Of a stretch of 64,000 bases of DNA, positions 1-8,345 are shown piece after piece. This stretch comes from Paenibacillus sp. LHD-38 (GTDB lineage Bacteria > Bacillota > Bacilli > Paenibacillales > Paenibacillaceae): contig NZ_JAVIFU010000012.1 of assembly GCF_031157315.1 (NCBI RefSeq), positions 62,001 to 126,000 of the forward strand. Direction: 5' to 3'. The notes beneath the pieces were generated by a model that saw only the letters and a program-made list of their open reading frames with translations, did no database searches and was not told the DNA's origin. Each line of letters opens with the position of its first letter. Position 1 is the stretch's first letter. Both the position numbers and the translations under genes were made by a program.

Positions 1-38
1 GGGCGGCCTGGCTTGCGTTTTATTTGCTCATCGCTCAT
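1..38 (-). CDS. TetR-family regulator, first 12 codons (partial)
   Basis: Only the extreme N-terminus is in the window. Reading leftward from ATG at 38 gives MSDEQIKRKPGRP, the basic lead-in (KRKPGRP) that commonly precedes the helix-turn-helix of TetR-family repressors. A GGAGG at 51-47 lies 8 nt before this ATG; a second ATG at 44 is too close to it. The gene diverges from the MMPL exporter at 172, the usual arrangement for a local repressor of an efflux pump. The family call rests on 13 residues and on context. Confidence 0.55.
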   Translation of the reverse strand, partial: MSDEQIKRKPGR

Positions 39-80
39 GGCCATGACCTCCATTCATAAAATTGTAATATATATCGAATG

Positions 81-116
81 ATTAATTAACCTTCGGGTAT
101 ATATAATTAATTAACC
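81..116. promoter_or_regulatory. Paired direct repeats between tetR-like and MMPL genes
   Basis: The 11-mer ATTAATTAACC occurs at 81-91 and again at 106-116, exactly 25 bp apart, between the divergent starts at 38 and 172. The spacing puts both copies near the same helical face. They are candidate operator half-sites for the divergent regulator, inferred from position only. Confidence 0.4.
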
Positions 117-171
117 GCTTGTTTTAATTTTAAACTAAAACAGGTTATATGTGAAATGGAGGATTTGAAAT

Positions 172-2394
172 ATGATTGAAAAATTTGCCGGAATGATCGC
201 TGGGCCCCGTACGCGATGGGTAACGTTAATCGCTTGGATTATACTCGCTGCGCTTCTCAGTGTGTTTCTTCCTGCTGTAGGCGAGAAAGAACAGAGTAAT
301 GTTCCTAATCTTAAATCGGACAGCCCGTCAGTACTTGCAGATCAGCTCATTAAAGAAAAATTCCCCAGCTCATCTGGTATACCGGCTTTAGTCGTCTGGC
401 ATCGCGAGGGAGGTTTAACAGATGAAGATTACAGCCTCATTCAGAAAACAACGCAGCATGTTATAGAAAATCCGTTGGATGCGCAGGGCGAGGTAATCCC
501 GCTCCATCAGATGCCGTTGCCTGCTTTGAAGGCATTCGCTTCTAAGGGTGGTACAACACTCGTGCAGCCGATTTCATTCGGTGAACAGACAGAAACTGAA
601 ATTTTGAAAGAAAATATCGAAGAAATAGAAAGGGTAATCAGCGACGCTTCGGGTAAGAAACCTTTTGAGACAGCTGTCGACGATTCATCAGAGCTAAGCG
701 TGCGCGTGAGCGGTCCGGCGGGCATTTCCGTGGATGCTACTGATTTGTTCAAAGGAGCGGATGTTTCGCTTCTTATCGCAACCGTCCTAATCGTTCTTGT
801 ACTGCTGCTACTAATTTACCGTTCGCCTATTCTCGCTATAATCCCGCTTATCGGTGTCGGCTTCGCGTATGCGGTTACGAGCCCAATACTTGGCTGGATG
901 GCAGGCGAGGGCTGGATAACAGTAGATGCGCAGGCAATTTCCATCATGACGGTGCTTTTGTTCGGTGCAGGCACGGATTATTGTTTGTTTTTCATCTCAC
1001 ATTTCCGTCAGGAGCTAACACGCGAGAACGACAAATTAATTGCGCTGAAGCGTTCCTTCAAGGACGCATCGGGTGCCATTGCGATGAGCGGGTTTACGGT
1101 CGTGCTTTCTTTACTGGCCCTGCTGGCAGCACAATATGGCGTTTACGATCGTTTTGCCGTACCTTTTAGCTTGTCCATACTCATTATGGGTATTGCAAGC
1201 TTAACATTGCTACCTGCTTTGCTTGCCATCATTGGCAGAGCCTCGTTCTTCCCGTTTATCCCGCGCACGGAATTTATAGAGCATGTACGCGTAGGGGAAA
1301 AAGGGAAAACCTATCTTAAGCCTAATCCAGAGAAAAAGCTGGGTTCCAAAATTGGCAGCCTGGTAATTGCGAAGCCTTGGATGGTGGTCATTACATCCGT
1401 ATTGATCCTTGGTATTTTAGCAAGCTTCTCGAGCCAGATTAAATTCACTTATGATCTGTTATCCTCCTTCCCGGAAGACATGCCATCAAGAGAAGGCTTC
1501 GAAGTCATCTCCAAGACGTATGCGCCAGGCGATTTGGCCCCGATTACTGTCGTTGCACAAACCGACGGTGCGGCTTCTGATTTAGCAGAGAAGCTGGCCG
1601 CCGTTCCGCTTGTCGATCATGTTCTAGAACCAAAGCAAAGCGTGGATGATCCGAATCTGCTTTCATATTCCGTTATCCTGAACACGAACCCCTACTCTCA
1701 AGAAGCGATGGACACGATTCCGCTGCTTAAAGAAGCGGCAGTTAAGGCGCTCGAAGATGCGAAGGCAAAGGATGCTGTACAAAAGGTTTGGATTGGCGGA
1801 CAGACGGCAGCACAGTTCGATTCTAAAGCGCTGACTGATCGCGATAACCTAGTCATTATTCCATTAGTTATTGGTCTCATCATGGTATTGCTGCTTGCTT
1901 ACCTACGATCGATAACAGCAACGCTTTACTTGATTGGCACCGTATTGCTTTCTTATGCAGCAGCGCTTGGCTTAGGCTGGATTATTCTGCATTACTTTAT
2001 GGGCGTTGACGCCATACAAGGAGCAATTCCGCTTTATTCGTTTGTTTTCCTGATTGCGCTAGGAGAAGATTATAATATTTTCATGATCTCAAGCATTTGG
2101 CAAAAACGCAAAACGATGCCATTGAAGCAGGCGATAAAAGAGGGCGTAAGTGAAACAGGCGGTGTCATCACCTCAGCAGGTCTTATTCTTGCAGCTACTT
2201 TCGCCGTGCTTGCGTCACTTCCGATCCAAGTGCTCGTCCAATTCGGTTTAATAACAGCGATTGGGGTTCTAATGGATACCTTCATTGTCCGTCCATTCTT
2301 AGTTCCTGCGATCACGACATTGCTTGGTAAAAAAGCTTTCTGGCCTGCAAAAGCCGAGCTCGTGGAAGAGTCTAAGCAGACTTTAAAAGGGTAA
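172..2394 (+). CDS. MMPL/RND-type membrane exporter (YdfJ-like)
   Basis: A 740-residue member of the MMPL branch of the RND superfamily, proton-driven exporters of lipids or hydrophobic compounds. It has two similar halves, each with one N-terminal membrane helix (about residues 15-37 and 400-420), an extracytoplasmic domain and a bundle of five helices. The family's charged transmembrane motifs are visible as GAGTDYCLFF (about 268-277) and GEDYNIFM (about 627-634). GGAGGA at 158-163 sets the ATG at 172. It diverges from a TetR-like start, so repression released by a ligand is likely. A terminator follows. Substrate is unknown. Confidence 0.9.
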   Translation: MIEKFAGMIAGPRTRWVTLIAWIILAALLSVFLPAVGEKEQSNVPNLKSDSPSVLADQLIKEKFPSSSGIPALVVWHREGGLTDEDYSLIQKTTQHVIENPLDAQGEVIPLHQMPLPALKAFASKGGTTLVQPISFGEQTETEILKENIEEIERVISDASGKKPFETAVDDSSELSVRVSGPAGISVDATDLFKGADVSLLIATVLIVLVLLLLIYRSPILAIIPLIGVGFAYAVTSPILGWMAGEGWITVDAQAISIMTVLLFGAGTDYCLFFISHFRQELTRENDKLIALKRSFKDASGAIAMSGFTVVLSLLALLAAQYGVYDRFAVPFSLSILIMGIASLTLLPALLAIIGRASFFPFIPRTEFIEHVRVGEKGKTYLKPNPEKKLGSKIGSLVIAKPWMVVITSVLILGILASFSSQIKFTYDLLSSFPEDMPSREGFEVISKTYAPGDLAPITVVAQTDGAASDLAEKLAAVPLVDHVLEPKQSVDDPNLLSYSVILNTNPYSQEAMDTIPLLKEAAVKALEDAKAKDAVQKVWIGGQTAAQFDSKALTDRDNLVIIPLVIGLIMVLLLAYLRSITATLYLIGTVLLSYAAALGLGWIILHYFMGVDAIQGAIPLYSFVFLIALGEDYNIFMISSIWQKRKTMPLKQAIKEGVSETGGVITSAGLILAATFAVLASLPIQVLVQFGLITAIGVLMDTFIVRPFLVPAITTLLGKKAFWPAKAELVEESKQTLKG

Positions 2395-2400
2395 GAAAAG

Positions 2401-2448
2401 AAAGGCAGTTTCTGACGAAGCATCGGCTTCATTAGAAATTGCCTTTTT
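2401..2448 (+). terminator. Terminator after MMPL exporter
   Basis: A stem with arms AAAGGCAGTTTCT and AGAAATTGCCTTT (one G-T pair) is followed by a T run. It begins 7 nt after the MMPL stop. Confidence 0.8.
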
Positions 2449-2538
2449 CATTTCCATCCTTGCAACTTTTTCCCATATATAAACGTCTTATTTTAAAGGC
2501 TAAAAAACCTATTATAGAGAGAATTCGGGGGATTATGA

Positions 2539-3120
2539 ATGGCTAACAAGAAGATTTGGATGTGCATCGCTTTAATTTTAGTATTGAGCACGACTGGCCT
2601 TTTTTCATTCCCTACGGCTGCAAATGCATGTATATGCGTAAAATCGGATGCTGTGCTAGAGAACAAAAGCAGCAGCGATGCCGTATTTGAAGGAACGGCA
2701 ACATCGGTAAAGGCATCTTCGCTTTCTGTATTCCGATCGGATGGTAAAACGATCAAAGCAAGCTTTCAAGTGAACGAAGTATGGAAGGGCCATGTAGCGC
2801 CATCCATTGAAGTGCTGACCGCTGATGCGGAAGATAGCTGCGGTTTTGCCTTTAAAGAAGGTGAGCGCTACTTGGTGTATGCGACAGCAACCGGAAAATC
2901 GCTAGTAGCAAGCTGCAGTGCAACGGTTCTGCTCAGTGATGCGGGCGAGCATATTGAGCTGCTGGGAAGCGGTTCATTGCCTCCACAGCCAGATCGTGTC
3001 GAGCAAGTTGTTAAGGATTCAAATTCAGGTTTGTTCTTCCTTTCTATAGGAGCGGCTGCGGCTTTGGCAATTATCATTCTTTTTTTCTGCAAACGAAAAC
3101 AAATTAAATCAAGAACATAG
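2539..3120 (+). CDS. TIMP/netrin-like secreted domain, membrane-anchored
   Basis: A 193-residue protein with a Sec signal peptide (residues 1-30) whose mature part begins with a C-x-C pair (ACICVK). A cysteine-stapled beta domain follows (VWKGH, EDSCGF, GERYLVYA, ASCSATV), then a C-terminal helix (about 162-186) and a KRKQIK cytoplasmic tail. The N-terminal C-x-C and four-cysteine pattern match bacterial proteins with the tissue-inhibitor-of-metalloproteinase/NTR fold. In animals the CxC amine chelates the protease zinc; whether this protein inhibits a protease is unknown. It is transcribed alone. Its 3' end overlaps the convergent permease gene by 17 bp. Confidence 0.7.
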   Translation: MANKKIWMCIALILVLSTTGLFSFPTAANACICVKSDAVLENKSSSDAVFEGTATSVKASSLSVFRSDGKTIKASFQVNEVWKGHVAPSIEVLTADAEDSCGFAFKEGERYLVYATATGKSLVASCSATVLLSDAGEHIELLGSGSLPPQPDRVEQVVKDSNSGLFFLSIGAAAALAIIILFFCKRKQIKSRT

Positions 3121-4516
3121 CAACAATCGTTGTTACGCATAGTCCAATGAACACAGGCTTCAAGTTACGGCGAGCGAGTTCGAAGGGATCAACGCCGCAG
3201 ATGGCAGCAGCAGGAATGAGCGCCCAAGGAATAATCGTGCCGCCGCCAACCCAAATTGCTGCTACTTGGCCGAGAGCCGTTAAAGTGGAAATGCCGGAGC
3301 CGATAGCATGGCCGAATAGCTGTGCAATCGAGCCAGCTAATGAAATGCCTGAGAAGCCGGAGCCGTCTAAACCGGTCACAGCGCCTACAAGAGTCAACGT
3401 AATAGAGCCTACGACGCCATTCACAGGAACGACATGCGCAAGAGCAATACCTAGATCGTTAACGATTCCATGCGATGCTTCAGGAAGTTTCTCGCCGAAC
3501 ATCGCAAGGAATCCAGAGTCGCCCAAATAGAAAAAAGCGGCTATAGGGATAACGGGACCAAAAACCTTAAAACCAAATAGAAAGCCTTCTATTAAATAAC
3601 TCGTTGTTTTCTCGAAGCCTTTGCCGCGATGTGTAAGCATCGTTATAAACAGCATAATAATAATGGCTGTTCCGCCGATAAGCGCAGTAGCATCCCCGCC
3701 TTGAAGATCCAGGATGAACATAGCTACGACATCTAAAGCGAACAGGATTGGTATAATAGCAGCTAACCAACGCTTCGTGCGCAGAGAAAGCGCATAACGG
3801 TCAGCTACCGAGCTAAGATCGTAGTATGGAGTAGATTCTGCCGCCGAGACGACAAGCCCATTTCGCCACTTGCCTGATTTCTGATCTCTCCGCATCATCC
3901 AATACGCGGCCACCGTCGTAACGACTCCCATGACAATAACTAAAGGAATGCTGGCTTGCATGACTGAGCTGACAGGAATGCCGGCGGCATCAGCCGTGAG
4001 CTTAGGCGCGCCTTGTATGATATAATCACCTGATAAAGCGATGCCGTGTCCAAACAAGTTCATGGCAACCGCTGCTCCCAGCGCAGGCAAACCGACGCGT
4101 AATGCAACCGGCAGCAAAACGGCACCGATGAGAGCGACCGCCGGCGAAGGCCAGAAAAACCATGAAGTGACCATCATGATCAAGCCGATTCCCCAGAAGG
4201 CTAGTGCTGGCGTTCTTAAAAACCGGGTGAACGGAGAAATCATAATTTCGTTTATTCCGGTTCGGATGAGAATGCGACTCATGGCCACGATAATGGATAT
4301 AATTAAAATCGTTCCCAGTAATTCTTTTATAGCGAAAATAAAGCTGTTAAAAATTCCGCTTACTGAACCGCTGGCTGAAGTCGTTGCAAGTATACCGATG
4401 CCTAATATGCCCGCAATACAGATTAACGTCGTATCGCGGCGCATCAGCATGAAACCGATAATAGCGATGATGAAGCCCAAATAAACCCAATGCAGAGCCG
4501 TTAATTGAATGTCCAT
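3104..4516 (-). CDS. Polytopic permease of the GntP/DcuC-like superfamily
   Basis: A 470-residue integral membrane protein with about 12 hydrophobic segments. Glycine- and proline-rich re-entrant stretches (SWFFWPSPAVALIGAVLLP; AHVVPVNGVVGS) and mirrored halves resemble gluconate/dicarboxylate-type ion transporters. I cannot name a substrate. AAGGAG sits 9 nt before the ATG at 4516, so I use MDIQLTALHW rather than an ATG 24 codons upstream. The stop lies inside the 3' end of the convergent TIMP-like gene, with no terminator between them. Confidence 0.6.
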   Translation of the reverse strand: MDIQLTALHWVYLGFIIAIIGFMLMRRDTTLICIAGILGIGILATTSASGSVSGIFNSFIFAIKELLGTILIISIIVAMSRILIRTGINEIMISPFTRFLRTPALAFWGIGLIMMVTSWFFWPSPAVALIGAVLLPVALRVGLPALGAAVAMNLFGHGIALSGDYIIQGAPKLTADAAGIPVSSVMQASIPLVIVMGVVTTVAAYWMMRRDQKSGKWRNGLVVSAAESTPYYDLSSVADRYALSLRTKRWLAAIIPILFALDVVAMFILDLQGGDATALIGGTAIIIMLFITMLTHRGKGFEKTTSYLIEGFLFGFKVFGPVIPIAAFFYLGDSGFLAMFGEKLPEASHGIVNDLGIALAHVVPVNGVVGSITLTLVGAVTGLDGSGFSGISLAGSIAQLFGHAIGSGISTLTALGQVAAIWVGGGTIIPWALIPAAAICGVDPFELARRNLKPVFIGLCVTTIVAMFLI

Positions 4517-4638
4517 CCCGATCATCTCCTTGTGAGATACACGAAACCAGCATTTGCTGAACTCGTATAGTAATGTATGCATGATCAAAGATAGGCGTTC
4601 ATCTCGGGTTCGGGACGATTTTAACGAGGAGGGATTTT

Positions 4639-5079
4639 ATGATAAAGCGTAGTATAACGATGTTAATGCTCTCTATAATGCTTCTGACAGCAGGCTGTGG
4701 TATGATTGAAGAAGTAGGTCAAACGGTAAATTTTGCAACGGAAACGACGAATTACCTGCAAACGCTGACGGACTTCGGACAAGATATGAATACACTTGCG
4801 GCACAAGCTGTGAATGATCTTGATGCAAGAACTAATCTGAAAGAGCAGCTCGTTGCGCTGAAGGAACAGGTCATTCATTATGAGGGACTGCAGGTGCCTG
4901 ATTATGCCAAGGAGCTCCATCAGTCAATTGCCGAATATAATGCGTCGCTGCAAAAAGGGATTGATCAAGCTCTCACCAATATCGAGCAGGGAAGAGCTGT
5001 ATTCGAATCAACGGGAATTCCGGATACGATCAACAAAATCAATGAGCTGCTCAACCAAATTAATCAACTGACACCGTAA
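4639..5079 (+). CDS. Small lipoprotein, DUF6376-like
   Basis: A 146-residue lipoprotein. A short hydrophobic signal ends in the lipobox LLTAGC, so Cys20 would be lipidated. The mature part is almost entirely helical and acidic, with heptad-like spacing (LTDFGQDMNTLAAQAV, LKEQLVALKEQVI), ending in asparagine- and leucine-rich sequence. It resembles the short helical lipoproteins grouped as DUF6376 in Bacillales, whose function is unknown. Ribosome binding site GAGGAGGG precedes the ATG. A small soluble protein gene follows 26 bp later. Confidence 0.65.
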   Translation: MIKRSITMLMLSIMLLTAGCGMIEEVGQTVNFATETTNYLQTLTDFGQDMNTLAAQAVNDLDARTNLKEQLVALKEQVIHYEGLQVPDYAKELHQSIAEYNASLQKGIDQALTNIEQGRAVFESTGIPDTINKINELLNQINQLTP

Positions 5080-5105
5080 CGAACGAACAGGAAGGAAGAT
5101 TGAAA

Positions 5106-5381
5106 GTGATTAACATCAACGTATTAGAAGCATCGATGACTTATTCAAAGGAAGACGGTTATATTGGCAAGGTGCATTTCGGGGTAGAAGGCCACGTGAA
5201 TGAGTACGAAATAGCTCTTCACAGTAAGAAAGGAAAAGAATGGGGCTACGGCTTGTTTTTCTTGCATGAATCAGGCAAGGAAGAGCAATTGCTAGCGCTT
5301 GAGGATCTTTTGGAAGAAGATGACGAGCTGTTTGATTTTCTTGTCGATACGGCAAAGGAAAAGCTTGAAAAACCAGAATAG
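5106..5381 (+). CDS. Small acidic protein of unknown function
   Basis: About 91 residues, soluble, with a predicted beta-rich N-terminal half (YIGKVHFGVEGHVNEYEIALHSKKG) and an acidic helical tail (ALEDLLEEDDELFDFLVDTAKEKLE). I recognise no family. AGGAAGGA at 5089-5096 lies 9 nt before GTG 5106 and only 3 nt before TTG 5100, so GTG 5106 is preferred; the alternative adds two residues. It probably shares a transcript with the lipoprotein gene just upstream and ends at a bidirectional terminator. Confidence 0.6.
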   Translation: MININVLEASMTYSKEDGYIGKVHFGVEGHVNEYEIALHSKKGKEWGYGLFFLHESGKEEQLLALEDLLEEDDELFDFLVDTAKEKLEKPE

Positions 5382-5391
5382 CCGTTTCATT

Positions 5392-5442
5392 AAAAAGCCC
5401 ATGCGATCACACATGAATAGTGTGTATGCATGGGCTTTTTTT
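5392..5442. terminator. Bidirectional terminator
   Basis: Arms AAAAAGCCCATGC and GCATGGGCTTTTT enclose a second dyad (CACAC/GTGTG). It has T runs on both strands and lies between converging stops at 5381 and 5445. Confidence 0.85.
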
Positions 5443-5444
5443 GA

Positions 5445-6896
5445 TTAATGGCTGCCTGATGACGTTAAACCTAAATTGCGAATGATCAGCTTGCTTTCTT
5501 CGTTAAGTCCAATGAACGATACCTGTTTGTTCAATTGCTCGTATTTGCTTTTCACCTTCGCGATCGCGGTTACAGCTGATTGATCCCACACATGCGAGCT
5601 GCTGAAGTCCAGTGTGATATGCTTAGGATCATTTTGGTAATCGAATAAGGAGACGAAACGGCTGGTTGTACCGAAGAACAACTGACCAGTTACTTTGTAG
5701 GTTCGTGTCCTGGAATTGTTTGCAGCAGCAGAAACACGTATTTTTGCCATTTTGCTGACGAATACAAAGGCACTAAGCACAACGCCTGCAAAAACCCCCT
5801 TCGACAGATCATGCGTAATTAATACAATAATTACCGTAACGATCATAATGATAGCGTCGGTTCGCGGTACCTTGTGGATTTGGAAAACGGATTTCCAATC
5901 GAAAGTGCTGATCGAGACCATGATCATGACGCCTACTAAGGCAGCCATCGGAATTTTATTGACAACATCACTAAGTGCCATAATTAGAAAAAATAAAAAG
6001 GCGCCCGCCACTAGTGTTGAAAGTCTTGTACGACCTCCGGATTTGGTGTTGATAACCGATTGACCAATCAATGCGCAGCCGGCCATTCCGCCGAAAAAGC
6101 CGGTCGCCATGTTAGCTATGCCTTGACCGCGAACTTCTTTATTTTTATTACTGCCTGTATCGGTCATTTCATCAAGCACCGATGCAGTCAAGAGCGACTC
6201 TAATATGCCTACAATAGATAATGAGAAGGAATAAGGCAAAATGATCCACAGCGTCTTAAACGAGAATAGGATATCCGGAATGTGGAACATAGGCAGCGTG
6301 CTTTCAACTAGACTTCTATCGCCAACGGTTTTGAGATCCGCTCCAATGGCTACTGCGATGATGGAAACGATAATGATCGCGGCAAGAGGTGAAGGTATGA
6401 TCTTGGTGAACTTTGGCAGCGTGTAGATGATAACTAATGTCAAAGCAACTAATGCATACATAATCCAGCTCGCGCCTACAAAATGAACAAGCTGAGTAGT
6501 GAAGATTAAAATGCCCAGCGCGTTGACAAAGCCGAGCATGACGGACTGCGGCACAAACGAAATGAGCTGTCCTAGCTTTAGAACTCCCATTATATATTGC
6601 AAAAGTCCTGCCAGAATTGTCGCTGCAAACAAATATTCGATGCCATGGTCCTTGACAAGCGAAACCATTAACAGAGCCATAGCACCCGTCGCTGCTGAGA
6701 TCATGCCGGGTCTGCCGCCGACAATAGAAATAATGACTGCGATGCAGAATGAGGCATATAAGCCAACCATCGGTCCGACTCCTACCATTAACGAGAAGGA
6801 AATAGATTCTGGAATGAGAGCTAATGCTACCGTAATCCCTGCCAGAATATCGCCTCGTACATTCGAAAACCATGATTTTTTTAGTTTTTCAAGCAA
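5445..6896 (-). CDS. SulP-family anion transporter with STAS domain
   Basis: A 483-residue SLC26/SulP protein. The signature region is DILAGITVALALIPESISFS near the N-terminus. About 10-12 membrane segments follow, then a cytoplasmic STAS domain (about 395-480; ITLDFSSSHVWDQSAVTAI). Family members carry sulfate, bicarbonate or related anions; specificity cannot be read here. AAGGGAGG lies 10 nt before a TTG at 6896, giving (M)LEKLKKSWF, the common start of Bacillales homologues; the frame stays open 35 codons further upstream. A candidate cre site lies about 160 bp upstream. Confidence 0.88.
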   Translation of the reverse strand: MLEKLKKSWFSNVRGDILAGITVALALIPESISFSLMVGVGPMVGLYASFCIAVIISIVGGRPGMISAATGAMALLMVSLVKDHGIEYLFAATILAGLLQYIMGVLKLGQLISFVPQSVMLGFVNALGILIFTTQLVHFVGASWIMYALVALTLVIIYTLPKFTKIIPSPLAAIIIVSIIAVAIGADLKTVGDRSLVESTLPMFHIPDILFSFKTLWIILPYSFSLSIVGILESLLTASVLDEMTDTGSNKNKEVRGQGIANMATGFFGGMAGCALIGQSVINTKSGGRTRLSTLVAGAFLFFLIMALSDVVNKIPMAALVGVMIMVSISTFDWKSVFQIHKVPRTDAIIMIVTVIIVLITHDLSKGVFAGVVLSAFVFVSKMAKIRVSAAANNSRTRTYKVTGQLFFGTTSRFVSLFDYQNDPKHITLDFSSSHVWDQSAVTAIAKVKSKYEQLNKQVSFIGLNEESKLIIRNLGLTSSGSH

Positions 6897-7053
6897 AGCA
6901 AAGAAACCTCCCTTAAAATAATTGAAACGCGAAGATGGTTTGGAGTATATGTATCTCCTAGATGACTTTTCACTCTCAGAAAAGTCGGGGCCGATGCACA
7001 CTGAGCGTAATTATACATCAATAGATGAACGATAATCACGTTATGAAACCTTG

Positions 7054-7067
7054 TTTAAGCGCTTACA
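7054..7067. promoter_or_regulatory. Candidate cre (CcpA) site
   Basis: TTTAAGCGCTTACA differs at one base from the palindromic optimal cre TGTAAGCGCTTACA. It lies upstream of the SulP gene, at 7054-7067. Binding by CcpA is inferred from the match alone. Confidence 0.4.
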
Positions 7068-7127
7068 TCGCGGAAATGCTCTTCATTTCACTTGGAATCT
7101 TTATTTTCGATAAATAGTTAATGACAT

Positions 7128-7170
7128 ACAAAAGAACCATCGCCCGTTAGCGATGGTTCTTTTGTTGGAA
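7128..7170. terminator. Terminator after dedA-like gene
   Basis: Perfect 16-bp arms ACAAAAGAACCATCGC and GCGATGGTTCTTTTGT enclose a 6-nt loop. The stem is AT-rich at the base and reads on the minus strand after the DedA stop at 7177. Confidence 0.85.
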
Positions 7171-7176
7171 AATATT

Positions 7177-7794
7177 CTACATCGGCCGCTCAACCTGATT
7201 CTTTTGCTGCCTGCTTTTCACAAATCGATAAACAACAAAGCTTAAACCGGCAGCGGCCAGCGCATAAACGATCCAAATGCCGTATTTGTAAATATGATCT
7301 GAGAGAGCTTGCACCTGATCCCCTACGAATGAACCGATAATAAAGTAGATCAGGGTCCAGACAAACGCGGAAGGATAGGCAAAGAGTGCAAATCGTTTGT
7401 AATTCATCCGATTCATCCCCATCACATAGGGGGTTACATGCCTTAGAAAGGGAAGGCAAAGGCTGAGACTAATGGCATAGCCACCATAACGTTCGCTAAG
7501 CTGTTCGGATTTGGTTACAAACTTGCTTATGTTTTTTTTGCTGCTAAACCAGTTGGATAATTTGCTGCCAGCAAATCTTCCGATGCTGTATCCGAATGTC
7601 ATTGCAGAACAGATGCCGAGGCAAGTCATGATAAATGCAGGTATTGGCAATAAAACGCCCGATTCCGCTAATGCGCCGCCGGTCATCACGACTGCTTCGT
7701 TGGGTATAGGTAAGCCGATTAACCCGAGACATAAGACGAGAAATAAGGCAAAATATCCGATTTCTTCAATTATATTTAATAATAGATCATACAT
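7177..7794 (-). CDS. DedA-family membrane protein
   Basis: A 205-residue DedA/VTT-domain protein. Family members act as lipid scramblases or transporters and support membrane homeostasis. Visible features are the N-terminal segment GYFALFLVLCLGLIGLPIPNEAV, a G-R-F-A-G-x-K-L motif after the second hydrophobic hairpin (SIGRFAGSKL), and the conserved R-H-V-T-P-Y-V-M-G-M block (about 114-123) with its essential arginine. A C-terminal helix and a basic tail (KSRQQKNQ) follow. Length and motif order match the family. It is monocistronic, with its own terminator. Confidence 0.88.
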   Translation of the reverse strand: MYDLLLNIIEEIGYFALFLVLCLGLIGLPIPNEAVVMTGGALAESGVLLPIPAFIMTCLGICSAMTFGYSIGRFAGSKLSNWFSSKKNISKFVTKSEQLSERYGGYAISLSLCLPFLRHVTPYVMGMNRMNYKRFALFAYPSAFVWTLIYFIIGSFVGDQVQALSDHIYKYGIWIVYALAAAGLSFVVYRFVKSRQQKNQVERPM

Positions 7795-7995
7795 TACGCA
7801 ACATCCTAACCTTCCAAAAAATAGAATTCATAATAATTCACTTCAAATATGTTAACATATCCGCATCCGAAAGGATACCATTCATACGTACATCGTGACG
7901 AAAGGATTCAAATTTAACCATTTCGTAACTAATTACATAAACGGAGCAGATACAATAGGGAATAGGTTTATGTGTATGAAGGGGCGGCTATTCTC

Positions 7996-8241
7996 ATGTT
8001 TGATTTCGGGCAAAAGGTGTTGGCGTTAAGGCGATATGAATCGCTAAGTTATACATTATGCGTGACGCTGTTAATAGATGAACAAGCAGCAAGCAAAGCG
8101 GCGGAGCATGTTCTATGCCAACTGTTCACTGATCGGGATTTTTGGAAATTGTCAGAGATCGAACGGCAGCCTTATCTCTTGCGGCTTTGTACCAGGGTCT
8201 GCTTACAATGGAAGATGGATGCTGTTCCAAGAACATCTTAA
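7996..8241 (+). CDS. Small protein resembling sigma-factor region 2
   Basis: 81 residues beginning MFDFGQKVLAL. AAGGGGCGG at 7979-7987 lies 8 nt before ATG 7996; a GTG at 7972 in frame lacks a good site. The segment YTLCVTLLIDEQAASKAAEHVLCQLFTD resembles the first helices of ECF sigma region 2 (paired aromatic/leucine helices and an acidic helix). Region 4 is missing, so it is not a complete sigma factor. It might be a truncated sigma gene or a small lineage-specific protein. The resemblance is by eye only. Confidence 0.4.
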   Translation: MFDFGQKVLALRRYESLSYTLCVTLLIDEQAASKAAEHVLCQLFTDRDFWKLSEIERQPYLLRLCTRVCLQWKMDAVPRTS

Positions 8242-8254
8242 TCGGAATAAAAAG

Positions 8255-8284
8255 TTGATATTTCGAGCTTACAGCGATCATAAT
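8255..8284 (+). promoter_or_regulatory. Candidate sigma-A promoter for MFS exporter
   Basis: TTGATA (8255-8260), an 18-bp spacer and CATAAT (8279-8284) lie 60 bp before the exporter start at 8346. Confidence 0.4.
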
Positions 8285-8345
8285 AGAATAGGTCATCTTC
8301 GGTTTTAATCTGGCTCCTATTTGCAAGTTACTGTAAGGAGGAACA

